The position numbers and the translations under genes were made by a program. A DNA stretch of 36,927 nt. It comes from Leptofilum sp050292445. GTDB lineage: Bacteria > Chloroflexota > Anaerolineae > Promineifilales > Promineifilaceae. The notes below the pieces were generated by a model that saw nothing but the letters and a program-made list of their open reading frames with translations, did no database searches and was not told where the DNA came from. Below, in pieces: positions 16,623 to 25,500 of this stretch. Location: the NCBI GenBank assembly GCA_050292445.1, contig JBNKLQ010000021.1:1-36927 (forward strand), given 5' to 3'. Within the stretch, counting starts at the first letter, position 1, and every line of letters starts with the position of its first letter.

Positions 16623-17243
16623 TTATTTTTTGTCGTCGGGATAGTAGATTGAGGGATAGAAAGCAACGGTGAAAGCATAATTTTGGGTGGATACGGCCGT
16701 TTCATCCGACTCTGACTGTTGCCCAAACTCTTTTAGCAAAATCTCCAGCCGCTCCATGAACTCATTAGCCTTCTCTTCTGAAATGTAACTTGTCTGGCGC
16801 GTGAGCATAATGCGACGTTTCTGTTCTGTATCTCCCTGATCCAAGGCAAATAAACGAGCTTGAAGGCTGCGCTGGATCTCATCTTTGGTTGTGTCCAGAA
16901 CGTTGTTGAGAACAGCATTTATTGAATCTCGACCCGCATCAGTGTGAAACGTCAGTAAGGATTCATCTAGTTCAAAGCTATTGGCAACGGTGCGATAATA
17001 TTTTTCTTGCATGTTGGCCACCATGCGTGTTTCTACAACCACAATGAAGCCAGCATTTTCCAGCATGTTGACATGGTAATACAGTTTGCTGGGTGCTAAG
17101 CCCAGCTTGTCGGCAACTTGTTTAACGGTGGCTGGTTGGCGGATGAGGATTTCGATGATTTGGGTGCGGAGAGGGTCAGCAATGACTTTTAGGGCGTCTA
17201 AATCTTCGATGATTAAGATATCTTTAGGTTGAAACTGTTCCAT
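16623..17243 (-). CDS. ArsR-like winged-helix transcriptional regulator
   Basis: A 206-residue regulator with an N-terminal winged helix (about 14-95). The pattern is LKVIADPLRTQIIEIL, then the recognition helix in VKQVADKLGLAPSKLYYHVNMLENAGFIVVVETR. The remainder (about 100-206) is helical and probably serves as sensor and dimer interface. Metal-binding Cys/His pairs typical of ArsR/SmtB are not seen, so it resembles the DUF-extended HTH_20 group that senses organic compounds. It is first in a two-gene unit with the MFS exporter, and an AT-rich imperfect palindrome just upstream is a likely own operator. Confidence 0.85.
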   Translation of the reverse strand: MEQFQPKDILIIEDLDALKVIADPLRTQIIEILIRQPATVKQVADKLGLAPSKLYYHVNMLENAGFIVVVETRMVANMQEKYYRTVANSFELDESLLTFHTDAGRDSINAVLNNVLDTTKDEIQRSLQARLFALDQGDTEQKRRIMLTRQTSYISEEKANEFMERLEILLKEFGQQSESDETAVSTQNYAFTVAFYPSIYYPDDKK

Positions 17244-17277
17244 TGGACAATTATCCTCTTGCGATAAGGTTTATTTT

Positions 17278-17301
17278 ATCATTAAAATATTTTTTAACGA
17301 T
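17278..17301. promoter_or_regulatory. Candidate operator of the ArsR-like regulator
   Basis: A 24-bp AT-rich palindrome of the form ATCrTTAAAA...TTTTAAyGAT, with 10 of 12 positions symmetric, lies 35 bases upstream of the regulator start codon. This is where an autorepressor would bind. No binding evidence exists in the sequence beyond symmetry and place. Confidence 0.45.
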
Positions 17302-17406
17302 GAGGGATAGTTTAGCATGGACTGCTGCGGCTGTCAATTGCTAAAATAAATTTGGGGGAACTAAAGGGGATTTGTTGCTAATTACAAACAAGTATGAACC
17401 ATTGGT

Positions 17407-17461
17407 TGTAGCCGCAGTTTCCTACTGCGCTCCAGATGCGCGATAAGAAATCGCGGCTACA
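17407..17461. repeat. Cruciform-type intergenic repeat
   Basis: The outer arms TGTAGCCGC (17407-17415) and GCGGCTACA (17453-17461) enclose two further hairpins. These are CGCAGT/ACTGCG (17413-17429) with a 5-base loop and CGCGAT/ATCGCG (17439-17455) with a 5-base loop. The design is that of a dispersed palindromic element. It is also placed to end transcription of the fumarylacetoacetate hydrolase-family gene. Confidence 0.6.
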
Positions 17462-17488
17462 CACCCAACAAAAGTTGCTTGTTTGCCC

Positions 17489-18355
17489 TTAGGAAACGGC
17501 CGTTACCACATTCCTCAGCTCACCAAGGCCTTCCACAATCGAAGTAACTACATCACCAGGGCGCAAAAATTCGGGTGGGGTGCGGGCAAAACCAACGCCA
17601 TCTGGCGTGCCGGTGGCAATGATGTCGCCGGGCAGCAGCGTCATGCCGCGCGAGAGGTAGGCGATGGTGGCGGGAATGTCGAAAATCATGTGGCGGGTGT
17701 TGCTGGCTTGTTTTTCAACATCATTCACCAGGCAGCGGATGTTGAGATCGTGCGGATTGGGAACTTCGTCAGCGGTGACAATCCAGGGCCCTGTCGGGCA
17801 GCTACCGTCCAGGCTTTTGCCTTTGAAATATTGCTTGCCCTGACGCTGCAAATCGCGGGCGCTGACGTCGTTGAGGACGGTGTAGCCGAAAACGTGCTCC
17901 ATCGCTTGCTCGGCCGGAATGTTTTTGCCTTCCTTGCCAATGATCACGGCCAGCTCCACTTCCCAATCGATCTTAACAGAAACTTGGGGATCAAAAGGGA
18001 TGGGATCGGTGGGTCCAGAAACGGCCGTTGTCGCTTTGGTAAACACAATCGGCAGCTCTGGTAAAGACACAGTTTGCCCCAGGGCTGTCAACGATTCATT
18101 GGCATGTTCAGCATAATTAAGCCCCAGGCACATGACGTTGCGTCGAGGCTGCAAAGGTGCATGCAGTTTCACATCCGCTAGTGGAACGCCTTTCATTTTG
18201 GCCGCATGCTGCTGAACCACCGTCAGGCCATCAGCACTGAGGGCAATAACAGTTTGCATAGATGGGGCGATTGACGAAAGGTCGTAAACTTGATCCGCTT
18301 GGACAAGGCCGACCTGGGGGAAACGGCCGTTCACTTCGTACCGTACAAATTTCAA
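17489..18355 (-). CDS. Fumarylacetoacetate hydrolase family protein
   Basis: Metal-dependent enzyme of the FAH superfamily, which cleaves or hydrates 2-oxo-diacid-type substrates (acylpyruvates, 2-oxo-pent-4-enoates, oxaloacetate). The catalytic domain (about 75-288) shows NVMCLGLNYAEHA, the metal-ligand segment KIDWEVELAVIIGK, NDVSARDLQ and a C-terminal GTPDGVGFARTPPEFLRPGD, all family hallmarks. I start at the TTG ending at 18355, giving MKFVRYEV, because GGAG stands 6 bases before it and FAH proteins usually begin like this. A TTG four codons upstream is the alternative. It follows the zinc-ribbon gene by about 24 bases, likely one transcript. The exact substrate cannot be assigned. Confidence 0.88.
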   Translation of the reverse strand: MKFVRYEVNGRFPQVGLVQADQVYDLSSIAPSMQTVIALSADGLTVVQQHAAKMKGVPLADVKLHAPLQPRRNVMCLGLNYAEHANESLTALGQTVSLPELPIVFTKATTAVSGPTDPIPFDPQVSVKIDWEVELAVIIGKEGKNIPAEQAMEHVFGYTVLNDVSARDLQRQGKQYFKGKSLDGSCPTGPWIVTADEVPNPHDLNIRCLVNDVEKQASNTRHMIFDIPATIAYLSRGMTLLPGDIIATGTPDGVGFARTPPEFLRPGDVVTSIVEGLGELRNVVTAVS

Positions 18356-18379
18356 TGGTAGCTCCAATTTTATACGTGC

Positions 18380-18637
18380 TCAGGTTTCTGGGGCGATCAC
18401 AGTCCAACTATAATTACAAGCCTGACAACGATACGTTGTCTCCATGATGAGCTGTACATCCAACTTTACCGCATAACCCTTTGTTTGGTCCTGCTTAAGT
18501 TCTTTTAGCTGCTGATCAACGAGCCGTATCTGCGTGTTCTCACACTCAGGGCAGCGAATTTTTTGCTTGCCACGCTGTAAGTAGCTCACAAAAAGAGCCA
18601 CCAATACAACAGCTGCAATGGGAACGAAGATTTCCAT
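18380..18637 (-). CDS. Small membrane protein with zinc ribbon
   Basis: An 85-residue protein not assigned to a named family. An N-terminal hydrophobic helix (about 3-19) is followed by basic residues (QRGKQK), placing the remainder in the cytoplasm. Two CxxC pairs, CPEC (about 29-32) and CQAC (about 72-75), separated by a charged helical segment, should bind one zinc ion like a ribbon. The gene lies just upstream of the FAH-family gene on the same strand and downstream of the peptidase gene, from which a strong hairpin separates it. A role in protein contact or sensing is possible but unsupported. Confidence 0.75.
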   Translation of the reverse strand: MEIFVPIAAVVLVALFVSYLQRGKQKIRCPECENTQIRLVDQQLKELKQDQTKGYAVKLDVQLIMETTYRCQACNYSWTVIAPET

Positions 18638-18654
18638 GAGGTAATTATGTCTTC

Positions 18655-18687
18655 AGAATGGTCCAATTCCGAAAATTGGACCATTCT
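18655..18687. terminator. Strong hairpin downstream of the M23/glycoside hydrolase gene
   Basis: AGAATGGTCCAATT (18655-18668) and AATTGGACCATTCT (18674-18687) form a perfect 14-bp stem with a 5-base loop, 3 bases after the gene ends. There is no U-tract on the minus strand, so it may be a processing or stability hairpin or a dispersed palindrome rather than a classical terminator. Confidence 0.55.
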
Positions 18688-18690
18688 ATC

Positions 18691-21126
18691 CTAACGACGC
18701 CCGACACGCTTGCCAATATTGCGGCCTACCCAAACCTCTTCTTTGAAGGCCGGATCGCTGGCTGAGGCGACAAAGTAAGTGACGCCTTGCACAGTGGGCC
18801 GTTGTTGAATTTCGCGCCAAAAGTCCAGATATTGCTGGGCTTTGCGGTAAACAGGCGTGCCGCTTTTGTTGTTGCTTGCTTCGGTAACCCAGATCGGCTT
18901 AAAGCGGAAGCGGCTGATGTAATCGTCCAGCACATCCAGAGCGCGGGCCATTGGGTAAACGTTGGACCAGTACGTGTGAATGCCCAGTCCATCGGCGGCT
19001 TCTACGGCAGCGCGGCTGGCTTCTACAAACTGAATGTGATCTTGCTTAATGTTAGAAACGGCCGCTCCCGGTGACAGTCCTGGGTAGATAAATTTACGAC
19101 CAGGCAGCGCCTGCCGGTAAAGGCGAAGCACCTCTAGCCACCATTGGGCAAAGCTGGCCCCATCCTGCCAGGAACCTGATAGTCCCTCAGGTACCAAATT
19201 AGGCTCATTGTGCAACTCAATCACCACATCCTTGCCGGAACCAATCATATCCAGCGTGCGCCGCACATCATTGAGGGTGTCATTCAGAAATTGACCAGGG
19301 CTGATAGTACGGACCCCGCCAGAAGTGCGAAAGTCGAGGAAGGCGCGCACGACCCAGCGGGCATCAGGGTGCGCTTTGGCTAGCTTTTGTACGGCCGTTG
19401 GCTCATGAAACGATAGCACCTTGATCATGCCTGGGCGCATGTCGGCAAACTCATCAATTTCGGCCTGCGAAATACCTGGATCAGCTGAAGCGTGAAGTCC
19501 AATACTAGCATTGCCTAAAAGCGGCGGTTCCGGATCCAAAACCTCGTCTGGTGGTGTGATCGTGTCGATCACTGCCACTGGCCCGGATACGGTTGCTTGC
19601 AAAATATTGTCATCCACGCGCACCGGCGTGTATTCTCCTTGTGCTGCACCGGTCACGATCATGCTGGCGTTGCCCGGCACAAAGCCCACCTTTTCGGCAT
19701 CACGTCTGGGCATTTTGCGCAGATTAATGCCGTACTGTCCTGCCGTGGCCATACCGCCGGAAAGAGAAATGGCTGCTGTAAATGCCCAGCCAGGGGTGGT
19801 ATCAGCCGTAGGTTGGGGCGGTGTTGTTGGAGTGGTTGTATCTCCGGGGAATGGCGTAGGCTGGGTCACAGATGGTAGGGTGGCTGGCATATTGCGTAGA
19901 TTGCTGCGGGATACGTGCACGGGTGTGTACTCTCCGCTAGATTGCCCAGCGACCGTGCCGGTGCCTCCTTCTACAAACAGACCAAGTTTACTGCCGCCAC
20001 GAACAGGGGCTGCACGCAAATTGGTACCAAAACGACCTGAGATGGCTTGACGGCCGTTTATTGTCAGGTTTTGTGTATATGCCCAACCCAAAATGGCATC
20101 CGAGGGTGGCGGTGTGGTTGGTTCGGTGTCTGGTTCCGGTGTGATTGGTGGGGCAACCTCATCAGGGATGTTAACGGGGCCAGAAAAATCAGTACGGCGG
20201 GCGGTAACCGGCGTGTATTCACCTTGCGAGGACCCCGTAATCGTAAGTGTGCTACCACCTTTCACTAGTCCCATATTCGTCGCTGTGCGGTTGGGAGCGG
20301 CCCGTAAGTTGATGCCATATTGACCTACAACAGCCTGGTTGCCGCTGCGGGTAATATAATTGGAAAAAGCCCAGCCATTGACAACATTTTCCGTAGGCGC
20401 TGGCGGTGGGGCTGGTGTTGGTGCGGGCGGTGCTGGAACATTGCTCAGGCTGGCGTTTGCCACCTTGACCGGCGTGTATTGTCCTCTGGCCGCTCCGGAA
20501 ACAATCACAATGGTGCCACCAGGAACCAGATCGATCTTTTTACCCACGACACTGGCGGTTTCACGCAAATTGATGCCACCGCTGTTGACCTGAGCCAAAT
20601 CACCCGCCACAATAATGCCGTCTGTGTATGCCCAGCCGTCTGTATAGGGGCCAGCCGGACGCTGCCAGCCCAACAGCGGCAGCAAAAACGGAGTGGGGTC
20701 AAAAATATTGTAAGGCCATTTGGTGCCGCTGGTATCGGTGAAACTACGGTTTGTTCGTTTAAGGGTGAGGTGCAAATGAGAGCCAAAGCTGTTACCGGTA
20801 TTATCGGCCAACCCTAGCTGGTCGCCAGCCTTCACCGGTTGGCCAACGCGCACGGTGGCTTGCTGCATGTGGCCGTAAATAGTTTGCCAGCCATCTGCAT
20901 GATCGACACGGACGTGAATGCCATAGTTGTGATTGTTGGCCTGGGTATTTACCACGCGCACGGTGCCAGGGGCGACGGCAAATATTTTGCTGCCGGTTGG
21001 AGCCATTAAATCCAAGCCCTCGTGGCCGGGCAAGCCAAACTGGGCGTAGTTATGGGGATTTTGCCCAAAATATTGGTTGATTTGGCGGAATTCGGTGGGC
21101 CAAACTTCAAATTTGAAATCGCTCAT
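18691..21126 (-). CDS. Fusion of M23 peptidase, four SH3-like repeats and a clan GH-A glycoside hydrolase-like domain
   Basis: An 811-residue modular protein. Residues about 15-150 form an M23 (LytM) metallopeptidase domain with zinc ligands H35 and D39 in GHEGLDLM and the later HLHLT motif, plus YGHM. Four SH3-like repeats of roughly 85-110 residues follow. Each opens with GWA(Y/F) and contains (I/T)NLR and G(E/Q)YTPV, with Pro/Thr linkers between. From about 550 a TIM-barrel domain carries ELHNEPN (acid/base Glu) and IWVTEASNN (nucleophile Glu), as in clan GH-A. I use the ATG at 21126, with AAGGAG at 6 bases, giving MSDFKFEVW. An upstream in-frame ATG at 21171 lacks such a site. No signal peptide or membrane helix is seen in either form, which is odd for a wall-directed enzyme. 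Confidence 0.85.
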   Translation of the reverse strand: MSDFKFEVWPTEFRQINQYFGQNPHNYAQFGLPGHEGLDLMAPTGSKIFAVAPGTVRVVNTQANNHNYGIHVRVDHADGWQTIYGHMQQATVRVGQPVKAGDQLGLADNTGNSFGSHLHLTLKRTNRSFTDTSGTKWPYNIFDPTPFLLPLLGWQRPAGPYTDGWAYTDGIIVAGDLAQVNSGGINLRETASVVGKKIDLVPGGTIVIVSGAARGQYTPVKVANASLSNVPAPPAPTPAPPPAPTENVVNGWAFSNYITRSGNQAVVGQYGINLRAAPNRTATNMGLVKGGSTLTITGSSQGEYTPVTARRTDFSGPVNIPDEVAPPITPEPDTEPTTPPPSDAILGWAYTQNLTINGRQAISGRFGTNLRAAPVRGGSKLGLFVEGGTGTVAGQSSGEYTPVHVSRSNLRNMPATLPSVTQPTPFPGDTTTPTTPPQPTADTTPGWAFTAAISLSGGMATAGQYGINLRKMPRRDAEKVGFVPGNASMIVTGAAQGEYTPVRVDDNILQATVSGPVAVIDTITPPDEVLDPEPPLLGNASIGLHASADPGISQAEIDEFADMRPGMIKVLSFHEPTAVQKLAKAHPDARWVVRAFLDFRTSGGVRTISPGQFLNDTLNDVRRTLDMIGSGKDVVIELHNEPNLVPEGLSGSWQDGASFAQWWLEVLRLYRQALPGRKFIYPGLSPGAAVSNIKQDHIQFVEASRAAVEAADGLGIHTYWSNVYPMARALDVLDDYISRFRFKPIWVTEASNNKSGTPVYRKAQQYLDFWREIQQRPTVQGVTYFVASASDPAFKEEVWVGRNIGKRVGRR

Positions 21127-21246
21127 ACGACACTCCTTGTTTTTGGCTGGGTTTGCAAAGTGGTAGTGCAAATATAGTGCAGATTGTACCTGTTTGTAAA
21201 GGATTGGCTATTTGTAGATAAGAGGGAACCGCTTCAAAAATAATAG

Positions 21247-21268
21247 ATTCCCGCGCATGTGCGGGAAT
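21247..21268 (-). terminator. Terminator-like palindrome after the second alpha/beta hydrolase
   Basis: A 22-bp palindrome, ATTCCCGC...GCGGGAAT, with one G-T pair near the centre lies 12 bases after the hydrolase stop codon on the minus strand and is followed by an AT-rich run containing TTTTT. It probably ends the long minus-strand gene series. Confidence 0.6.
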
Positions 21269-21280
21269 AATATTTTGAGG

Positions 21281-22072
21281 TTAACGAATGCGTCGCTGCC
21301 AGTATTCTTTTGGGGTAAGTTCAGTTAGCTCAGCGCTGGCCATAATGAAGTCGAGCAGGAGGCGGTTGAACTTGGCTTTTTCTTGTAGCATGGGGAAATG
21401 GTGGCACAAATCCAGCTCCACATAGAAGCGCTCATTAACAGATTGTTGCAGATAGCTGTGTTCGCCATTGGGTGGCAGCACCAAACTATCTTGGCTCCCG
21501 TACACCATCAGCAAGGGGCGGTTTAAGTTGGTAATGTCAGAAATAAGATCCAGATTACTGAACGATTCGATCGATTTTGAGACAGCGACGGGATCTATCT
21601 TACGAATCTCACCGTCGATCTCGGTAAAGCTTTCAGATCGGCCTAAAACACGGCTTGCCATGGATTCTGCATCTGCACCTTGTAAGCGGTTTGTGATGTA
21701 CGCTCCCGTAATTGGCAAAGAAATGGTGGCAACTTTTTCAACGTTGACCGGGTATTGTGCTGTGTAGTTAAGCGCCACAATCGCCCCAAGACCGTGTCCA
21801 ACTAAAATGACAGGTCGAGCGACACCCAGCTTATCAATAAATTGATTCACCATATTCACGTAGGCTGCCAGCGAGTACGTTTCTGGTGATTTACTGGAAT
21901 CGCCAAAGCCCCAAAGATCAAAGGCAAAGGTACGGAAATGGGCGGAGAGTGCCTGCATTGAGGGCCACCAATAGCGCCAGGAACCCACCCAACCGTGAAT
22001 AAAGATCACCGGTTGGCCGCGCCCAAGTACCTCATAATGAATTAGTTGGCTGTCGATGGTCGTGATGCTCAT
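21281..22072 (-). CDS. Alpha/beta hydrolase-fold protein lacking the nucleophile serine
   Basis: A 263-residue alpha/beta hydrolase-fold protein. HGW oxyanion region (PVIFIHGWVGSW), the DLWGFGDS segment, the acid in YGSQDSLVLP and the histidine in CHHFPM are all present. At the nucleophile elbow, where GxSxG is expected, it reads GHGLGA with Gly94 instead of Ser. It is clearly related to the protein at 30412-31233, which keeps GHSMGG. Hydrolysis by the usual mechanism is therefore unlikely. A binding or scaffold role, or another chemistry, is possible. It follows the CheY-like regulator by 94 bases at the end of the ten-gene series. Confidence 0.83.
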   Translation of the reverse strand: MSITTIDSQLIHYEVLGRGQPVIFIHGWVGSWRYWWPSMQALSAHFRTFAFDLWGFGDSSKSPETYSLAAYVNMVNQFIDKLGVARPVILVGHGLGAIVALNYTAQYPVNVEKVATISLPITGAYITNRLQGADAESMASRVLGRSESFTEIDGEIRKIDPVAVSKSIESFSNLDLISDITNLNRPLLMVYGSQDSLVLPPNGEHSYLQQSVNERFYVELDLCHHFPMLQEKAKFNRLLLDFIMASAELTELTPKEYWQRRIR

Positions 22073-22166
22073 TTTTTAGCCAGTTTCTGCCTTTGTTAGT
22101 GCCCGTTCGCCAATTAAATATGGGCTTAGAGAATGGGTTTTAAAATAGCTATTTGCTTTTAAATCG

Positions 22167-22547
22167 CTAGGTTAATTCTGAATGGCTACTTAATACTTTG
22201 TTGATTGTGTTGACCAGTGTATCTGGCGCAAATGGTTTTAGAATGTAGTCTGCTGCGCCAGCGCTTAATCCAGTTTGTATTTCTTGTTCTTGCCCTTTGG
22301 CTGACAAAAAGATAATGGGGATATTTTTAGTCGCATCCATTTCTTTCAGACGTCGGCATGCTTCATAGCCTGTCATGCGTGGCATACGTACATCCATCAG
22401 AATCAAATCAAACGATTGCCCTTGTGCTTGTTCAACTGCCAAAGAACCGTCTTCTACGCTGACCACGTCAAATCCACTAAATTGAAGGGTTAATACCACC
22501 AATTCACGAATATCTTGATCATCTTCGGCTATCAGAATTTTTGTCAT
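22167..22547 (-). CDS. CheY-like single-domain response regulator
   Basis: A 126-residue receiver domain without an output domain. The acidic pocket (EDD at 8-10), the phospho-acceptor D52 in LILMDVRMP, the switch Ser in FLSAKG and the lysine in LKPFAP are all in place. It begins 14 bases after the giant histidine kinase stops, on the same strand, so it is very likely that kinase's phosphorylation partner. Without an output domain it must act by binding another protein or passing the phosphate on. Confidence 0.93.
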   Translation of the reverse strand: MTKILIAEDDQDIRELVVLTLQFSGFDVVSVEDGSLAVEQAQGQSFDLILMDVRMPRMTGYEACRRLKEMDATKNIPIIFLSAKGQEQEIQTGLSAGAADYILKPFAPDTLVNTINKVLSSHSELT

Positions 22548-22561
22548 AATGTCTCTTTACA

Positions 22562-25500
22562 TTAGGTTGGATCGCTATCTTCGATAACAACCGGCAAGTT
22601 AAAGGTAAACGTGCTACCTTTGCCCAGCTCGCTTTCTACTTTCAGGCGGCCGCCATGCATTTCTATAAGGCTGCGCACGATGGCCAAACCCAGTCCTGTA
22701 CCAGAAACGCGTTGAACTTCTGAGTCTTCGGCCCGGTAGAAGCGGTCAAATATTTTTTCGTGATTTTCCTTAGAAATGCCAATGCCGGTATCTTTGACGC
22801 TAATATGCACGTAGCTGTGCGTAGCTTTGGCGATGACAGTGATTTTGCCGTTATCTGGCGTGTAGTTCAGGGCATTGTCGAGCAAATTGGTTAGAACCTG
22901 CGTGATACGAGCATGGTCGGCATTGACCAGTGGCAGGGAGGGAGCAATCTCGGTTGTGACATTGAGTGAGCGTGTTTCATGCTGGATACGGCCGTGTAAA
23001 TGTCCATCCACTACCTGAGAAATGATTTGGGGCACGTCTAACGGCCGTAAATCCAATCCTGTCTTGCCTGTTTCAATGCGCGAGATGTCCAGCAAATCAT
23101 TCACCAGCATGTGCAGCCGATCGGCATTGTTTTTTATGACCTGTAAATACCGGATTTGTGGTTCTGTCATAGAGCCAGCTGCACCCATCAGCATAAGGTC
23201 GGCATACCCCTTGATTGAGGTCATTGGCGTGCGCAATTCATGTGAAACGGTAGAAACAAACTCGCTCTTCAGCTTGTCAACCTCAACTTCCTTGGTGATG
23301 TCACGGAAAATCGACACCGTTCCGTAAAATTGATTGTCAGATAAAACCGGAGACAAATGAACACTGACAAACTTATCTTCAATCACCAGCTGATCGGCCA
23401 GATAGGTCCATTGCTCAATGCGGTCAGCGTTATGGGCCCAATCGTTGATAGTGTGAATCCATGATTCGCCAAAGTGGCCGTACAGACCTAACAGTTCATT
23501 GATCGATTTGCCCAGAAGCTGATTGCGGGGAATGTCTAAAATATTGCAGGCGGGCAGATTGGCAATATCAACCTTGTTGTTGTTGTCGGCCACGATGACG
23601 CCATCGGCGATACTTTCTAGAATGGCTTCCAGATTGGCTTTTTGAATAATTTCGGTGCGCAACATAGAGCCAAGCTGTTCTGCTTGGTCAAAAATGAGCT
23701 TGTATAGGCTGGCATTGTTGATGGCATGGGCCACCTGAATAGCGGCTGCTTCAACCAGATCAAGCTGCTGGTCAGTAAAGGTACTGTCCTCATGATGGAA
23801 CATCATCAGGACACCAATAACTTCCTCGTTGAGGATGAGCGGAACGCCCAAAACAGAGCGATGCTTCAGGCTAGTTTCACGCTCCAACCAGCGAGGATCG
23901 TTGTGGGTATCGTGCACAATGACGGCCGAACGGTTCTCTACCATCCAACCAGCCAACCCTTCGTTGCGCATCATGCCGCTGGGAATACCACCAGGGGGAA
24001 TATGCCGGTCGCTGCCGATAGATGCCCGGAAAATAAATTCGCCAGATTCCTGGTCGATGAGCAAGATGGCACCTTCTGCGGCATTGATAACGCCATTGAC
24101 CAGTTGCAGAGCCTGACTCAACACATGATCCTGATCCAGGCTGGCTGACAGCTCGGTGGTAATGCGTAGCAAAATTTTAACGCGATTGCTTTCGTCGTTC
24201 AGCGCTTTCGTGCGTTCAGCGACACGATGATCCAGCGTTTCGTTGAACTTGCGGAGTTCATCGAACAGGTTGGCATTTTGTAGGGCAATAGCTACTTGAA
24301 CACCAAAAGAGGTGGCCCAGCTAATATCCTTGTTATTAAATCGGTTGGGATTGTGTGTATCAACCAACACCAGGATACCGGTCAGATCGCTTTCGCGCAG
24401 CAATGGTACGCCCAGTACCGCTTGAATAGCTTCTGGAGAAGGCAGGCGAATTTCTACGCGATCTTCCTGAGCAATTTGGTTCGAAAAGGTTGGTTCACCA
24501 GATTGGGCTAGTTGGGTTACAAAGCTAGCCTGATCGGCTGTGGAGATGGTGGAGCCGATAAAGTTGTCTGCACCATGTCCGGCGGCGGCACTGCCTATAA
24601 ATTGATCGGCTTCGCGCTGCCAGATGTAGGCCCCATCGACGCTAAAAATTCGTCGACCTTCGCTACAAATAAGATTGAGGACCGTTTCTCTATCCAGGCT
24701 GGAGTTTAGCGCCAGACTAACGTTGCCCATAGCCCCATAGAAACGTTCCCGTTCATAGGTGTCTTCAAAAATGAGGGCTATTTCCAGGGCGGTTGCTGCC
24801 TGGTTGGCCAGGGCGGCAAGTAGCTTGCTTTCGTGTTTAATGGCACTTGGTAAACGGCCGTTTTCGCTTAGCAAATGAATGAAGCCGTATGTTTCCCCCG
24901 TCAGCACCAGGGGCACCAGGGTGCAAAAATGGTCGTTAGATTTGGCCCAGACTGGTTTTGGCAGCGGTGACTCTGTTTCCTGGGCAATGTGGATGGTTTG
25001 TGTTTGTTGAGATTGAAGTAGATTTGTCAGGATCGGAGAAGTGGGGACCGTTAGCCGAGTGCCTGTAGGGGAAACGGCCGTCTCCGCATCTCGGGCCACA
25101 TCCTTCAAAATGAGCAACTGACCTTGCGCTGGCACCCATTGGTAGATGGTGCAGCCTGCTGCGTCGATGGCTTCGATGGCTTGCTGGGCCAGGGTGGTTA
25201 ATATCGCTTCTTTATCCAGCGTGCTGGAAAGGGCATTACTGCTGTTTAGCAGCAGTTCAAACTCCCGGTTACGGTTGACCGCTTCCTGGAAAAGATGCGT
25301 ATTTTCAATAATGGAAGCGGCAAACTGAGCGTACAGCTCAATGGTTTGCACGGCCATGGCCGTTGGGCGACGGCCGTTTGCTGGCTGATCTAGACTAATG
25401 AGGCCAATGCGCTTTTGTTGTTGATTATAAAGCGGCACGCAAAGCAAATCGTTGGGATGCCAGGTATCGCCATTTTTCTGAACGGCCGTGTAATCTGGCA

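Noticed and set aside
17483..18064. 193-codon plus-strand frame opposite the fumarylacetoacetate hydrolase-family gene
   Set aside because: The minus-strand reading shows all FAH motifs. This one shows none and is a shadow.
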